From: Berberis thunbergii
Lineage: Eukaryota; Streptophyta; Magnoliopsida; Ranunculales; Berberidaceae
Length of the DNA: 64,000 nucleotides
Assembly (NCBI GenBank): GCA_003290165.1
Contig: QNQO01006985.1
Coordinates: forward strand, 1 to 64,000
Direction: 5' to 3'
Shown: piece by piece, positions 23,582-34,173 of the stretch
How positions within the stretch are numbered: the stretch's first letter is position 1
How the letters are laid out: every line of letters begins with the position of its first letter
The notes under the pieces: generated by a model
What the model saw: only the letters and a program-made list of their open reading frames with translations
Told to the model about the DNA's origin: nothing
Database searches by the model: none
Position numbers and translations under genes: made by a program

Positions 23582-23896
23582 GTGTGTAGGTGGCACATAA
23601 ATACAAATGTTGAAAAGAATCGCAAAAAACACTTTGAGGATAATGAGGCGTGGAATGAGTTTATAAAATCTTTCTCGGATTTGTATAGATCAAGTACAGT
23701 GGAAGAATGGAATAACGACACTGTTGAATTTGAGAGAAGATGGGCATCATATCTGAAGTGCTTGGATTATTGGCGGATGGTTTGGTATCCGCAGAAGAAG
23801 TATTTTGTGAATGCATGGATCGACATTTTCATGCATTTAGGCCAACGGACAACCGGTTGCGTTGAAGGCACACACTCAAGTCAAAGAAAATGTTGA
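23582..23896 (+). pseudogene. MULE transposase core fragment
   Basis: A 104-codon open stretch with CRWHIN, a W...F...W..L spaced helix set, YWRMVWYPQKKYFVNAWID and a TTGCVEGTHSS end. This matches the C-terminal part of the MULE transposase domain (before the SWIM finger), with the usual NRxE motif degraded. A truncated part of copy B. Confidence 0.7.
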
Positions 23897-24543
23897 AAAA
23901 TTCACAAGGCACATTGTTTAGTGTTTGGGGAAAACGGATGACATGATTCAAGTCCAGCTAAGAAAAATTAAAGCATTCTTTCAACAAAGTTTGACGAAGG
24001 TCAAACATGAGCATTGGTCACATTTTTTTGGAAAACTTCTAGGTTCGTGTCGCACAATGCTCCCGATTTGATGCTATAGAAAATTAGGAGGTCTAAATCT
24101 ATGGTCAATGACCAAGTCAAGTGTAGATGTGTGATTCAAACCACTCATGGTTGGCTATGTCATGAAGTGGCACAATATCCAACTTCTATTGGACAACTTG
24201 CATTAGCTACCTTTAGACAAGTATTTGATGCAATTTAGCAAAACACTTATTCATGAAGTGTGGATGTAATTATAGACCTCGTGGTCGACGACATTAAGCA
24301 AAAATTTAATGAATTCACTTCTGATCAACAGTTGGTGTTGAATAGGAAGCTTTTATAGTTGAGTTGCCCGGGTTCAACTCTAATTATCGAACCATGTCAA
24401 TCTGTGAAGGGCAAGAGGAAACCAAAAAGCAGAAGTTATCGAAACATGAAAAGTCAACTAAAAGGGACCCATCGATTCATTAGTACGCCAAAACTAAAGA
24501 ACATAAGCTAAACGTCAAAAAGGGTTTCTAAGCCGAAAAAGTA

Positions 24544-25000
24544 ATTTCATGAAGCAAATTCCATCATGGATTCGGGATTATGTTCACAACATTGAGAATG
24601 TACCCGCCAATGGGAATTATGGATTTATATGCATTGGTAATTTCCTAGGTTACGACAGAAAAATGGTTGAAAGCGGATAAGGAATGAGCTAGAACCTAAC
24701 CACGAGTTGTGGTTTGGAATGTTGAACTGGGGTGGGGTGAAGGTGGTAATTAATGTTTTGACAATTCTAGAAGGCGAGGTACACATTGGCTACCGAAATT
24801 GGCTGATTAACCCAAACATGCTAGAGCTCGCAGCGAACCATTACGGTTGTGTGTTTGTGTGTTATAGAAACTAAAACACTACATGTTTTTCATATGTTCA
24901 ACTGTTGTTAGAGTTGAACGCCACACGGGTATGTTTCATGGCACACCTTGGCCCAGAGTTTCCACTTTGTCTTGCTCCATATGACACCCAAACCACTATT
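24544..25000 (+). pseudogene. OTU-like cysteine protease domain remnant
   Basis: Frame with stops. It starts MKQIPSWIRDYVHNIENV; the position of the catalytic DGNC motif reads ANGNYG, so the nucleophilic Cys is lost. Then the LGY helix, and after a stop ELEPNHELWFGMLNWGGVK and NWLINPNMLELAANHYGCV. The order matches the OTU domains found downstream of transposase in some plant MULEs. In the family the domain would cleave ubiquitin-like linkages; here it is certainly dead. Confidence 0.55.
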
Positions 25001-26118
25001 GCTTCGGATAGTACCTACTTGGCCTTCTCGCATATATCCAGAAGCAGTATAATGAAAAAGTTCATTTGACGATCATCAACACAATGGTTACATGTTGGTG
25101 AAGAAATACAATGTGAAGAGTGCTAAGAAAATGAAGAACTCGGAGGAGGTCGTTCACATCATGGATTGATGCACGCGTGCATGTTTTTTGTACATTTTGT
25201 AACTGTTTTGGAAAGTAAATGTTTGCACATTTTGTAAGTTACATATATAAATGTGTATCAACGTACTGATTCCAAAAAGCAGTATGTGTTTAGGTGATAG
25301 GATGATCTGGTTGTTAGAAAAGTCACCACGTTTGTATTTATGGATGACTTGTTCCTTGTGATCATTAATTTATTGTGTTTCCGTCTAACTTATGATGCAT
25401 TTACATTATTATTTTTTGTTATGGTTATAAAAATTGTAATTTGTAATGGTCAACTGAACAAAACATGGTAATGGTTACAAAGTCGACTGAAAATGAATTA
25501 AACATGACAACATTTATTAAAATACTTAAAAATTGACATAAAATCAACCTGGGATAGAAAATGATACATAACCTAGCTTCTTACTAGGTTCGCACATTAA
25601 AATAAGTATAGCAGTAACAGAATCTGGGGTGGGCAAACGTGTCAAGGAACAACGGATCCAAACCGAACCAGTCGTTTTGCTCCAAACAATCTAGTTTTTA
25701 TTATGTATATTAATAAATGGTCTGGATCGATCTAGGTCCATTGTAGAACAGTTTGAGTCTGGTTCCAAATGTTTGAATTCAAACAGTTTGATTCCAACCC
25801 GTTTTGATAACATTATACACACGTCGTATCTTGATCCAGGTTACAAAATTTTATTGTGTGCTCAGCTATATCAAATCTTGAACTCTAAAAAACTCAAATG
25901 CTCATATAAAACTTTATTGCCTTCGATATATTATATTTCTTGTTGTCGTCGTTGTCACTCTCACAACCCTGCCATCTCTCTTTCATCTAATCTCATCCCT
26001 CTCTCGACTAAATCGCATCCATCACCGCTCGATCAGGTAAATTTTCCATATGTTTATATCATATATGTTTTTTTTACCAAAATCCATGTAGCTAGCCCCG
26101 AAAAATATCGGGAATGGG

Positions 26119-26122
<4 letters not shown>

Positions 26123-26186
<64 letters not shown>
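26123..26186. repeat. (GAT)n microsatellite
   Basis: About 21 uninterrupted GAT units inside the hAT, giving a spurious poly-Met frame. Confidence 0.95.
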
Positions 26187-26188
<2 letters not shown>

Positions 26189-26516
26189 TCATGGATTCAT
26201 GGTTAGAATCAGAGTAAGAGTCACTCTCTCGGTCTCATGTTTATTCTTATGTAAGCAATTTTTGTTTAATGCTACAAAGTAGCTAACTAATAATTAGGTC
26301 TCAAAGTAATAATGTCTCAAAGCATTGCCCCTAACCAAACTAGTAATGCAGCAACATCTTCTACTACTACATCACCTTGATCATGCACAACCACCGCAAG
26401 CATCCATGCCTCCTCCCAAGCCCTTCTCGTAAAGAAAAAGAAAAACACCAGATAGTCCAAACACTATTCAATTTCAACCTAGATCTTGTGTTTGGGATCG
26501 TATCATTAAATTTACT

Positions 26517-26822
26517 GTGAAAGAATCACGTGAAGTTGAAGTTGATGGAAAGAAAAAGATGGTAAAGGCAGATGTACTTAAGGCGAAGTGTACTTATTGT
26601 GCTCAAGTGTTTACATATGATACTAGTCGCAGTGGCACTAGTACTCTTGGTAAACACCTCACCAAAGTATGCAAAAAGTATAAACCAAACATGGACTTGC
26701 AGAAGAAGGTTCTTTGCAGTTCTAGTTATGGTAGCAGTATGCTAGTTGCTAGGGGGTTTAACGAAGATGCAAGTGTGAAAGCTATTGTTGAATTCCTAGT
26801 CATTCATGAGATGCCTTTTTAA
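26517..26822 (+). pseudogene. hAT transposase, BED zinc-finger part
   Basis: Frame of 101 codons with C-x2-C (CTYC) and H-x4-C (HLTKVC) ligands about 22 residues apart, the BED-type DNA-binding finger that precedes plant hAT transposases. It stops after EFLVIHEMPF, where active relatives continue. Confidence 0.8.
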
Positions 26823-28282
26823 TCCTGTTGAGAATGAGGGTTTTAGGCAGATGATGAATGTAGTGCAACCTAGACTACATGTTCCATCTCGAATAATTGA
26901 TGTGAGGGAGTTCTTACAGATGTATCATGACATGAAATAAGGTTTAAAAGACAATTGAGCAAGCATAGGGTCAGTTTGACTATTGATACATAGACAAGTG
27001 TCCAAAATGTGAACTACATATACATGGTGCTAACAGCTCATTTTGTGGATAATGAGTGAAATATACCGAAAAAAAATCCAAAACTTTTGTGCCTTTCCTA
27101 GTCATCAAGGTAAACAAATAGGGAAGTTGATGAGCAGTGTTTAGTATAGTGGAATATTGATAATGTGATGTGTATTTTAGTTGACAATGCATCGGCTAAT
27201 ACAATGGCAATTGAGTGACTAGTTAGTAAAATGATGAAATGGCCAAATTGTCCACTTATTTTGGAGGGTAAATATATGCATGTGAGGTGTGTAGCTCACA
27301 CTATCACTTGATAGTAAAAGATGAGTTGAAAAAGTTGGATAAAAGCGTGACACCAGTTAGAAATGCTGTGAAGTTTGTTAAATCAAGTCCTCAAAGGTTT
27401 GATTATTTCAAGGCATGTGCTGAGAATGAGAAATTAAGTGAGAAAAGTTTTCTTGTTATGGATGTGCACACTAGGTAAAATAGTACATATATGATGCTAG
27501 AATATACTTCGAAATTTAAAAGGTATTTGATAGAATGAGTTAAGAAGATGACAGTGCATACTTAGGTTATTTCATGGAAGATGAGGAGTTGGATGATGAT
27601 GATGAAGTAGATCCAAAAAGAAAGATTAAAGGCAAGGTTGGGCCACTTGGTGAGAAATATTGGGAAATTGTCGGAGTTTTTGTGACTTTTTTGAAAGTCT
27701 TCTACTTAGTGACTGTGAGCATGAGTACTAGCAAGCATCTGACATCCCAACCAGTTGTCGATGATGTGATTGTTATGGAGGAAGAGATTGATAAGCTGTT
27801 TTTGCCGGAATATATGCAATATGGAGGTGTTGTGGAGAAAGTGCTATGTGATATGACTGTAAACATGAAATATAATAAGTATTTTGGTTCAATTGGGTCC
27901 TTGAACCAAATATTTGTTGTTGCCCTTATCCTAGACCCAAAGTTCAAACTAAGAATTTTTACATTTGTTTGATTAATAAAGAAAAAAGTAAGGAAGTTAG
28001 GGCATTGATGAAGGAGTTATGTGGTGAATATGCTCAACAAGCTGCCAGTTCCCAAAAACAACAAAAGGGTTCAAAACAGGTAATCAAAAGTTCAAAACTT
28101 TCTTCAAACCTTGTTTCACTATTACAAAGTTTATTGGCTATTCAATTCATATAGTAATTTAATCAAAATTTTCTCTTTCTTTTGGTTCTTAGAATTCTAC
28201 ATCAAGTGTTGACAATAGTTCTTCATATGGAAAACAAGGAAGTGTAGGAACACTAAACGAAAGTCTTTCTATACTTGATGAG

Positions 28283-28543
28283 ATGATGGATGATTGGGAG
28301 AAGGAGCTAGAAGATATTGAGGATGTTGTGCTTTCAAATGAGGTGGATATGTATCTCCTAGATCCATTAGAGAAATCTAACAAGATTAAGATGTTTGACA
28401 TTTTGAAATGGTGGAAGCTGAATGAGAACAAGTACCCCACACTTGCACTGCTAGCAAAAGATGTATTGCCTATTCAAGTGTCAACAGTTGCTAGCGAGAG
28501 TGCTTTTAGCACCGAAAGCCGAGCGATTGATCCCTTTAGATAA
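28283..28543 (+). pseudogene. hAT transposase, C-terminal dimerisation part
   Basis: Contains LDPLEKSNKIKMFDILKWWK, then YPTLALLAKDVLPIQVSTVASESAFST, the signature of the hAT family dimerisation domain. It ends prematurely at 28543 with a stop after DPFR. Confidence 0.85.
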
Positions 28544-30639
28544 TTTATCATTCCGAATTCTGTGGACGCACTGATATGCCTCCAAAATTGAAAAAAAAAA
28601 AAAAAAAAAAGTGAGGACATTAGCAACATTGAGTATAAAACAAGTGCAAATGAAATTGAGTTCTATACAGAGTGTGAAAAAGGTAATACTTGTGCTTTGT
28701 GAAGTTTGGTTTTTTTTATTACGGTTATTAACTTATTCATTTTTTTATAGTGATTCCATTAATTATCTTGTTTATTTTTCTTAGACTTTGCAAAGTCGAG
28801 AATCACAACAGCCAATGGCAAAGAAAATGATGCAAGCTCAAGTGATCAAAGTACTCAAAGTTCTCAATCAACATCAAAGGGAAAGGAAACGCTGCAAATG
28901 TTGCCAATAGCCCAATACAGGATTGGTGATATTATGATTTGAGTGGCTAGCTCCTTGTGCTTTCAATGTAATAGATATTGGATACAATTTGAGTATGTAA
29001 TACTAATAGATAATGGATTTTATGAATTGTGAAAGTTGGAGGATTACTGCAGTTAAAAATGGAAATGGCTTGTTGTTGCAGCTTGTTGTTATTTATTTGT
29101 TTTTTTTAAATTAAAATGAATGATTAACTAAAAAAAGATAATTACAAAAATTCAGTAGAACCATTGGTATCGTAGGAACCAGGCCGTTTTAAACGGTTTG
29201 AGTTAGGTTCGGTACCAATGTTCAAAATGAGGGAATCCGGACCGGACCAGATCCGTTAAATTGAAACGGTTCGAGTTAGGTTCTTCAAAATTTGGAACCG
29301 ATCCGGATCGTGCCCACTCTTAACAGAATCACAAAGGAACATGCGATTCAGACAAAAAAAAACCCAAAAACACCCATTCGCAACAGCTTATGCAAATCCA
29401 AGACTTGCATTCGCAAGATCCACTACGTTTGGAAACTCTATCTATTTTTTTAAAATTTGTGTTTGGGTCATTTTTTTTAGGATTTTGCAATGTCTAAGGC
29501 TTAAATACACTCTTAACAACTAAAATCTATTCTCAAAAATCATTTTGGACAATGTCGAGTACAAACTCGACTTCGGAAGTCAAAAAATATGGTTGCTTGA
29601 AAACAATGTCCAAAATTTGTTTTGAGATTAGATTTTATTTGTTAAGAATGTATTACAAAATATAATTGCAAAACCTAAAAATTAAAAAGAAGCCTACACA
29701 ATTTTTTTTAAATGGACAGAGTGTCCAAACACAACGGATCTTGCGAATGGAATATTATGGCTCACAAGATCCTCTGCATTTGGACACTGTCTATTTATTG
29801 AATTTTTTTGTTTGGGTCTTTTTTCAATTTCTGTGATTTAAATACACTCTTAACAAATAAAATATATTCTTAAAACACATTTTGGACAATGCGGAGCACA
29901 AACTCGATTTTGGAGGTTCCGAAATATGGAAGCTTGAAGACAATGTCCAATGGTGTTTTGGTGATAGGTTTTATTTGTTAAGGGTGCGATAGAAATTGCA
30001 AAAACTTCAAAAAATATCCACACAAAAAAAGTTAAAATATGGACTAAGTGTCAAAACACAGATGATCATGCGAATGGAAGTCTTGGATTCACATTATCCT
30101 CTACAAATGGAAGTCTTGGATTCGCACGACCCTCTGCGAATGGGTGTTTTTGGGTTGTCTTGGTCTAAATCGCATAATCCTCTGCGATTCTAGTACTTGT
30201 ATTTGCATTTTAATGTGCGAAGCTGGTCAGAAATCAGTTTATGTATCATTTTCTACTCGGGTTGAGTTTGTGTCCATTTTTCAAGCTTGTATTAATTATT
30301 GAAATGATAATTTGGAGGTGATAATTCAGCAATGTGAAGAATAATTTTTAAGGAATCGTGTATAAAAAATTATATGTGACTAGGTTTTTGGATAATATGT
30401 TCATATTCATTGTTAACATAAAACCTCTTTTTCGCAACCTAAACCAAGACTAGAAATAATTCAAGTATATGAAATCATTATTTATTTTGTCAACTACAAA
30501 TCATTACATCAACAATCTACATTTCATTAACTACATATTTAACACTTACACCAAAATTGAACGACTAGAATAATCAAACATGAACATCACATCCTATTAG
30601 TTTTTTTTTCCAGGTTATACTGAAGTGATACTTTCATGC

Positions 30640-33460
30640 CTCTTCTTTGTTCTAGCCTCATTTCATCCACCACCTATTTCACAACTATCAACGATTCCTC
30701 TGCCATCAACACCACCCCTTCCTCTACCACCACCTGGACCACCATCACCACCTTCATCATCGCCACCACCATCTAAACCACCACTTGGAGCACCACTACC
30801 CCATTTCCTCCACCACCACTTACACCATCACCATCATCCCTTCCTCTACCACCGCTTGGACCATCATCACCACCACCGCCACTTGGAGTAGGGTTGAACA
30901 AAAAAAATAATCGAACTGATCGATTCGATTTAAGTTTGGTTTGGTTTCAATTTTAAAAAATTCAAAACCGATATTGTAGGTTCGATTTTAATGTGATTTT
31001 AACCGACAAAATCAAACCGACCGAATATATATAATAAATAATACATATTTTATATAAAACTAATACAATATATTTAAAATAGTCGGTCGGTTCGATTTTA
31101 TGTCAGTTTCAGTTGGTTAATTGGGTTTACGGTATACCTAAATTAAAATCGGTTTGGTTTCAGTTTGAAAATTTGACACCGACCAAAGTCGGTTCGATTT
31201 TCAACCCTAACTTGGAGCACCACCTATAGCCCTACCACCACAACCTAGACTATTATATTTTTCTTCCTCTTCATCTCTCAAGGTGACAAGTGCAAACATT
31301 TTTCTTAGCATGTCACCTATTTTTTTTGCCTCGATAACAACACATCCTTATCAACATTCACACCTTGTTCAATGAAGGCTTACACTAGCATACATTGATC
31401 TTAGTAAAAATAATTAAAATTTTATTTGAAATGTATGCTAATTTGTTATAGTATTGATCAATTACTTTATTGTGCGATATAAATAAGTGTTTTCTTAAGG
31501 GGCGAGTCATCTTATTCCTCTGTGGTTGGACAAAATGATGGCTAATGTCAAGAAACTACTCCAAGAAGTCCTCACTACAAACCCATGGAAGCTTCATTGG
31601 TGCACCTTGGTTGTTAGTTGACACGAGATCATTTTGCGAAGTTTCAGCGAACGACGACAATATCTCGTGTTTCACCAAGTAGTTATGTTCAGATCAACCT
31701 CTATTCTTCGTTTTGGCTGAAATGAGGGAATTTGGAATGACTTGTACCCTTCCAATCTGTCTCATCACTCTATCTGGGTGATACGATTTTTCAACGTAGA
31801 GGCATAACAAGCAGTCTTGGAACTATGTGATGCTACGAATAGGAGTTCTTTGCTTGGATTTAACATTAGGGTCCCAAATGACCTGACAATACAAACATGA
31901 AAATCATTAAATTATGGAAGAAAAATGAAAATAGTTAATGAGATCAAACTTGTACTTAAATGATTAAATTGTACCTCTTCAGGAGAAATGACATCGAGAT
32001 GCTCCTTAAGAGTTAGGATTTCTCTCTTCACAACCCCTACAAGTTGGTGGCATTCCCACTTAGCCATGGTGGAGAGACGATCATTCCCCGAGGCTCTGGT
32101 GTTACCCCAAAGCCTATAATGATTGAATATCCAATCATATAAACAAATAACACATCAAATTAATTACTTAAATATCTTAAACAATAAAAGGGTAATTAAT
32201 TGAAAAACAAAGTCTAAATATACTTCCAAAAGCGGGAAATATCCAAATATTTGATTGTTACCCGTTCTGCTAGCACAACCCAATTGATGATACAAAAACA
32301 TCAAAGTACCTACGCACCATGCACACTTCTCAACATCATCCACTTTTATTAGCAACTTCAAATATTCAGTGCGAACCTTTGTTCCAATCTTATAGGCAAA
32401 TATATTCATTTCTAGGAGAAATAACAAGTAACCCCAAGCAACTTGTTTCAATTTAAGAGAAATTGTTGGCCTCGCTGTTCCACAACAATCGTCCTTAATA
32501 AACTTTATCTCCAAAAAACTAAGATTCTTCTTGAAACAGTTTTGTGCTTCACTCTTTTAATGCCCAAACCATTCACCAATAGTTTCACAGATTCCTCTAC
32601 CTTTATTTGACTTTTTTCACAATAACCGACTTACCATCGATTGACAATTTAGTGATACAATAGACATCATTAACGGTGATGGTCATCTCTCCAAAAGAAA
32701 GATGAAATATGTTGGTCTCAGGTTGCTAATGCTCGATGAAAGCACAAATGGTCACCCTAGCGACATGATCCTTACAATAGTCAATCAATGGACGTAAACC
32801 ACTCTTATAGACCATTGACTTTACTTCTCTTGGCTCCGACTTAACTTCCAAACTAAAATGTTCTTATATTGATGACGACATCTCAATTCGCGTCATTCCT
32901 AAATACAATAAGCAATTAAAAAAAAACTAATGAGTATCAAAATACTATAGAAACAATAACATCACATATTTTAAGAACTAAAAAATATTATAATTACCTC
33001 GTCACCATTACAAATGGACCGACATATACCCATCGTAATCCTCTTATATGGAGCCATCTTTGGGACCCCCAGGATACGAAACTCTGTCATGTTCATCATC
33101 TTTATCAGAACGATGTTCAACAAAAATAATTGGTCCTCTTCATTTTGACTCTCATCATTGACCTCAACATCCTTTTTCATCCCTAGCCTCTTCATCCCCC
33201 TCACCCTCCTCCACCTCCCCACCCTCGTGTACAACACCTCCACCAACCATACCTTGATTTTGTGATTGGACTTGACTTTACGATTGGATTAGGAGTCTCG
33301 CCGCTTCATCGGCGTCAATCAAATTACTTCGTATTTCATCATCTTTCTTCTTATTCTCTTCTTTCTCCCTTTGTTCTTGCATTATCTTATTTTTTTTCTC
33401 TCTTCCATCTTTTCTTTATTCCTCACAGCAATGACCTTCAGACTAGGCGCCGTCATTAAT
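30640..33460 (-). pseudogene. plant mobile domain (PMD, aminotransferase-like) gene relic
   Basis: Minus-strand pieces in the expected order. About 32860-32590 reads RPLIDYCKDHVARVTICAF, then PETNIFHLSFGEMTITVNDV and LSIDGKSV. 32514-32164 reads WGYLLFLLEMNIFAYKIGTK and CAWCVGTLMFLYHQLGCASR. About 31810-31730 reads YHPDRVMRQIGRVQVIP. These are the N-terminal, central and C-terminal signatures of PMD proteins (PF10536 type; Arabidopsis MAIN/MAIL1 relatives, many of them in transposons). An acidic N-terminal frame is at 33246-32971. The pieces are separated by introns or stops. The 3' side (30640-31260) is a Pro/His-rich low-complexity stretch split by a MITE. It lies convergent to MULE copy B. 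Confidence 0.7.
30889..31209. mobile_element. hAT-type MITE, 321 bp
   Basis: Ends TAGGGTTGAA and TTCAACCCTA in inverted orientation, flanked by a perfect 8-bp duplication ACTTGGAG (30881-30888, 31210-31217). The interior is AT-rich with several TCGGTTCGATTTT-type motifs near both ends. No coding capacity. It interrupts the Pro-rich tail of the PMD relic. Confidence 0.93.
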
Positions 33461-34173
33461 CCTCTATCAAATGGATGATCCGTACTACTACTACCACCAC
33501 CAACCAACCAAAGAAGACGTAACATCTTTGTCCGTCTTTACCATACTAAACATTTTTAAAAATGATACAATTAGAACTTATATAAATAATCCTTTATCTA
33601 ATTATTTCTTCAAATTATATTAAATTTATTTGCAATTGGGAAAAAATGAGGCATGACAGTCCATCGCTCTGGCCATTATGAAGGAACAAATCCAACCGCA
33701 CAAAAGAAGGGCAATGGAGTGTTAGCGTTCGAAATTACCTGAGTTTGTGGTTTGGTTGAATGCACACAATTGATGGAGATGAAGAGGCATCTGCAAAGAA
33801 GATGAAGAGGCACATATTCGCACAGTAACAATCACACAAACTCGAACCAAATTGCCCCCAAAATGGCACACCTAATCGCACACAAACCACAGCTTCGCAC
33901 ACACCAAATCACATCTTCACACCCTCGTTTTGTATCCCACAAGAGTAGCGGGAGAGAGTAATGGTAGTGGGAGAGATAGTAGAGAGTAAATCGAGAGACG
34001 GTAGAGTAATCGGGAAAGACTGAATTTTGATAGAGAGAATTGTTCGTGGGAGATGGAGAAAGAAAAAGAGAAATTTTGAGATTTGATGGCTCATATTGGT
34101 GTCTTTTAGTAGGTGGAGGTGTGCTTCAAAAAGGTTGTGGTGTCCTTCAAAAAGTAGGGGTGCAATGATGTCA
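33461..34173 (-). mobile_element. 5' leader and probable terminal repeat of the MULE/PMD block
   Basis: Upstream (minus-strand) region of the PMD relic, rich in AGAGAG and ending near 34094-34160 with a segment resembling the outer end of MULE copy A (4755-4850). If correct, it is the right terminal repeat of a composite MULE. Borders not proven. Confidence 0.35.

Larger units (their letters stand above)
22505..25560 (+). mobile_element. MULE copy B: transposase with C-terminal OTU-like domain, decayed
   Basis: Plus-strand relic homologous to copy A. The acidic N-terminal segment is at about 22870-23000. Transposase pieces: near 23500-23580 a frame reading LPTVFVTERELGLIKAIERVFP, then 23582-23896 with CRWHIN at its start and TTGCVEGTHSS at its end, the Cys-x2-His and TTxRxE/H region of plant MULEs. 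A later block (about 24550-25000) reads IPSWIRDYVHNIENV and GNYGFICIGNFLGY, then NPNMLELAANHYGCVFV, the layout of OTU-type cysteine protease domains appended to some MULE transposases. The residue aligned with the catalytic Cys (DGNC in active OTUs) is Tyr here. Several stops and frameshifts. The left terminus is missing at the junction with the gypsy relic. Confidence 0.65.
25625..29322 (+). mobile_element. hAT transposon with BED finger and transposase, 3698 bp, decayed
   Basis: Ends TGGGGTGGGCAAAC and (complement) TAAGAGTGGGCACG, flanked by a perfect 8-bp duplication ACAGAATC (25617-25624 and 29323-29330). Encodes, in order: a BED zinc finger (26517-26822, KCTYC ... LGKHLTKVC); a middle RNase H-like segment (27574-27972, WEIVGVFVTFLKVF ... 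LDPKFKL); and the C-terminal hAT dimerisation region (28283-28543, WWKLNENKYPTLALLAKDVL ... ASESAFS). Frames are split by stops and introns are likely, so autonomy is lost. Near the left end is a microsatellite of about 21 GAT units (26123-26186). Subterminal ends match the 1.5-kb hAT at 17076-18591. Confidence 0.93.
25526..30287. repeat. long palindrome (foldback) interrupted by a hAT
   Basis: Read forward from about 25526 (AAATTGACATAAAATCAACC, AGAAAATGATACATAA, TTCGCACATTAAAATA) and resumed after the hAT at 29331 (ATGCGATTCAGAC, AACACCCATTCGC), the left arm matches the reverse complement of 30287 down to about 30060. The core (29398-30060) consists of two successive hairpins of about 350 bp each, with arms ACACTCTTAACAA.../...TTGTTAAGAATGT at 29499-29660 and again at 29845-29990. 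With the hAT removed the structure is about 1.06 kb. It looks like a foldback or long-TIR MITE, perhaps dimeric. Confidence 0.7.

Noticed and set aside
25773..26282. 169-codon frame with a long Met run
   Set aside because: It is created by the (GAT)n microsatellite inside the hAT.
30625..30891. Pro/His-rich frame
   Set aside because: Fortuitous reading of the ACC-rich tail of the PMD relic, cut by a MITE.
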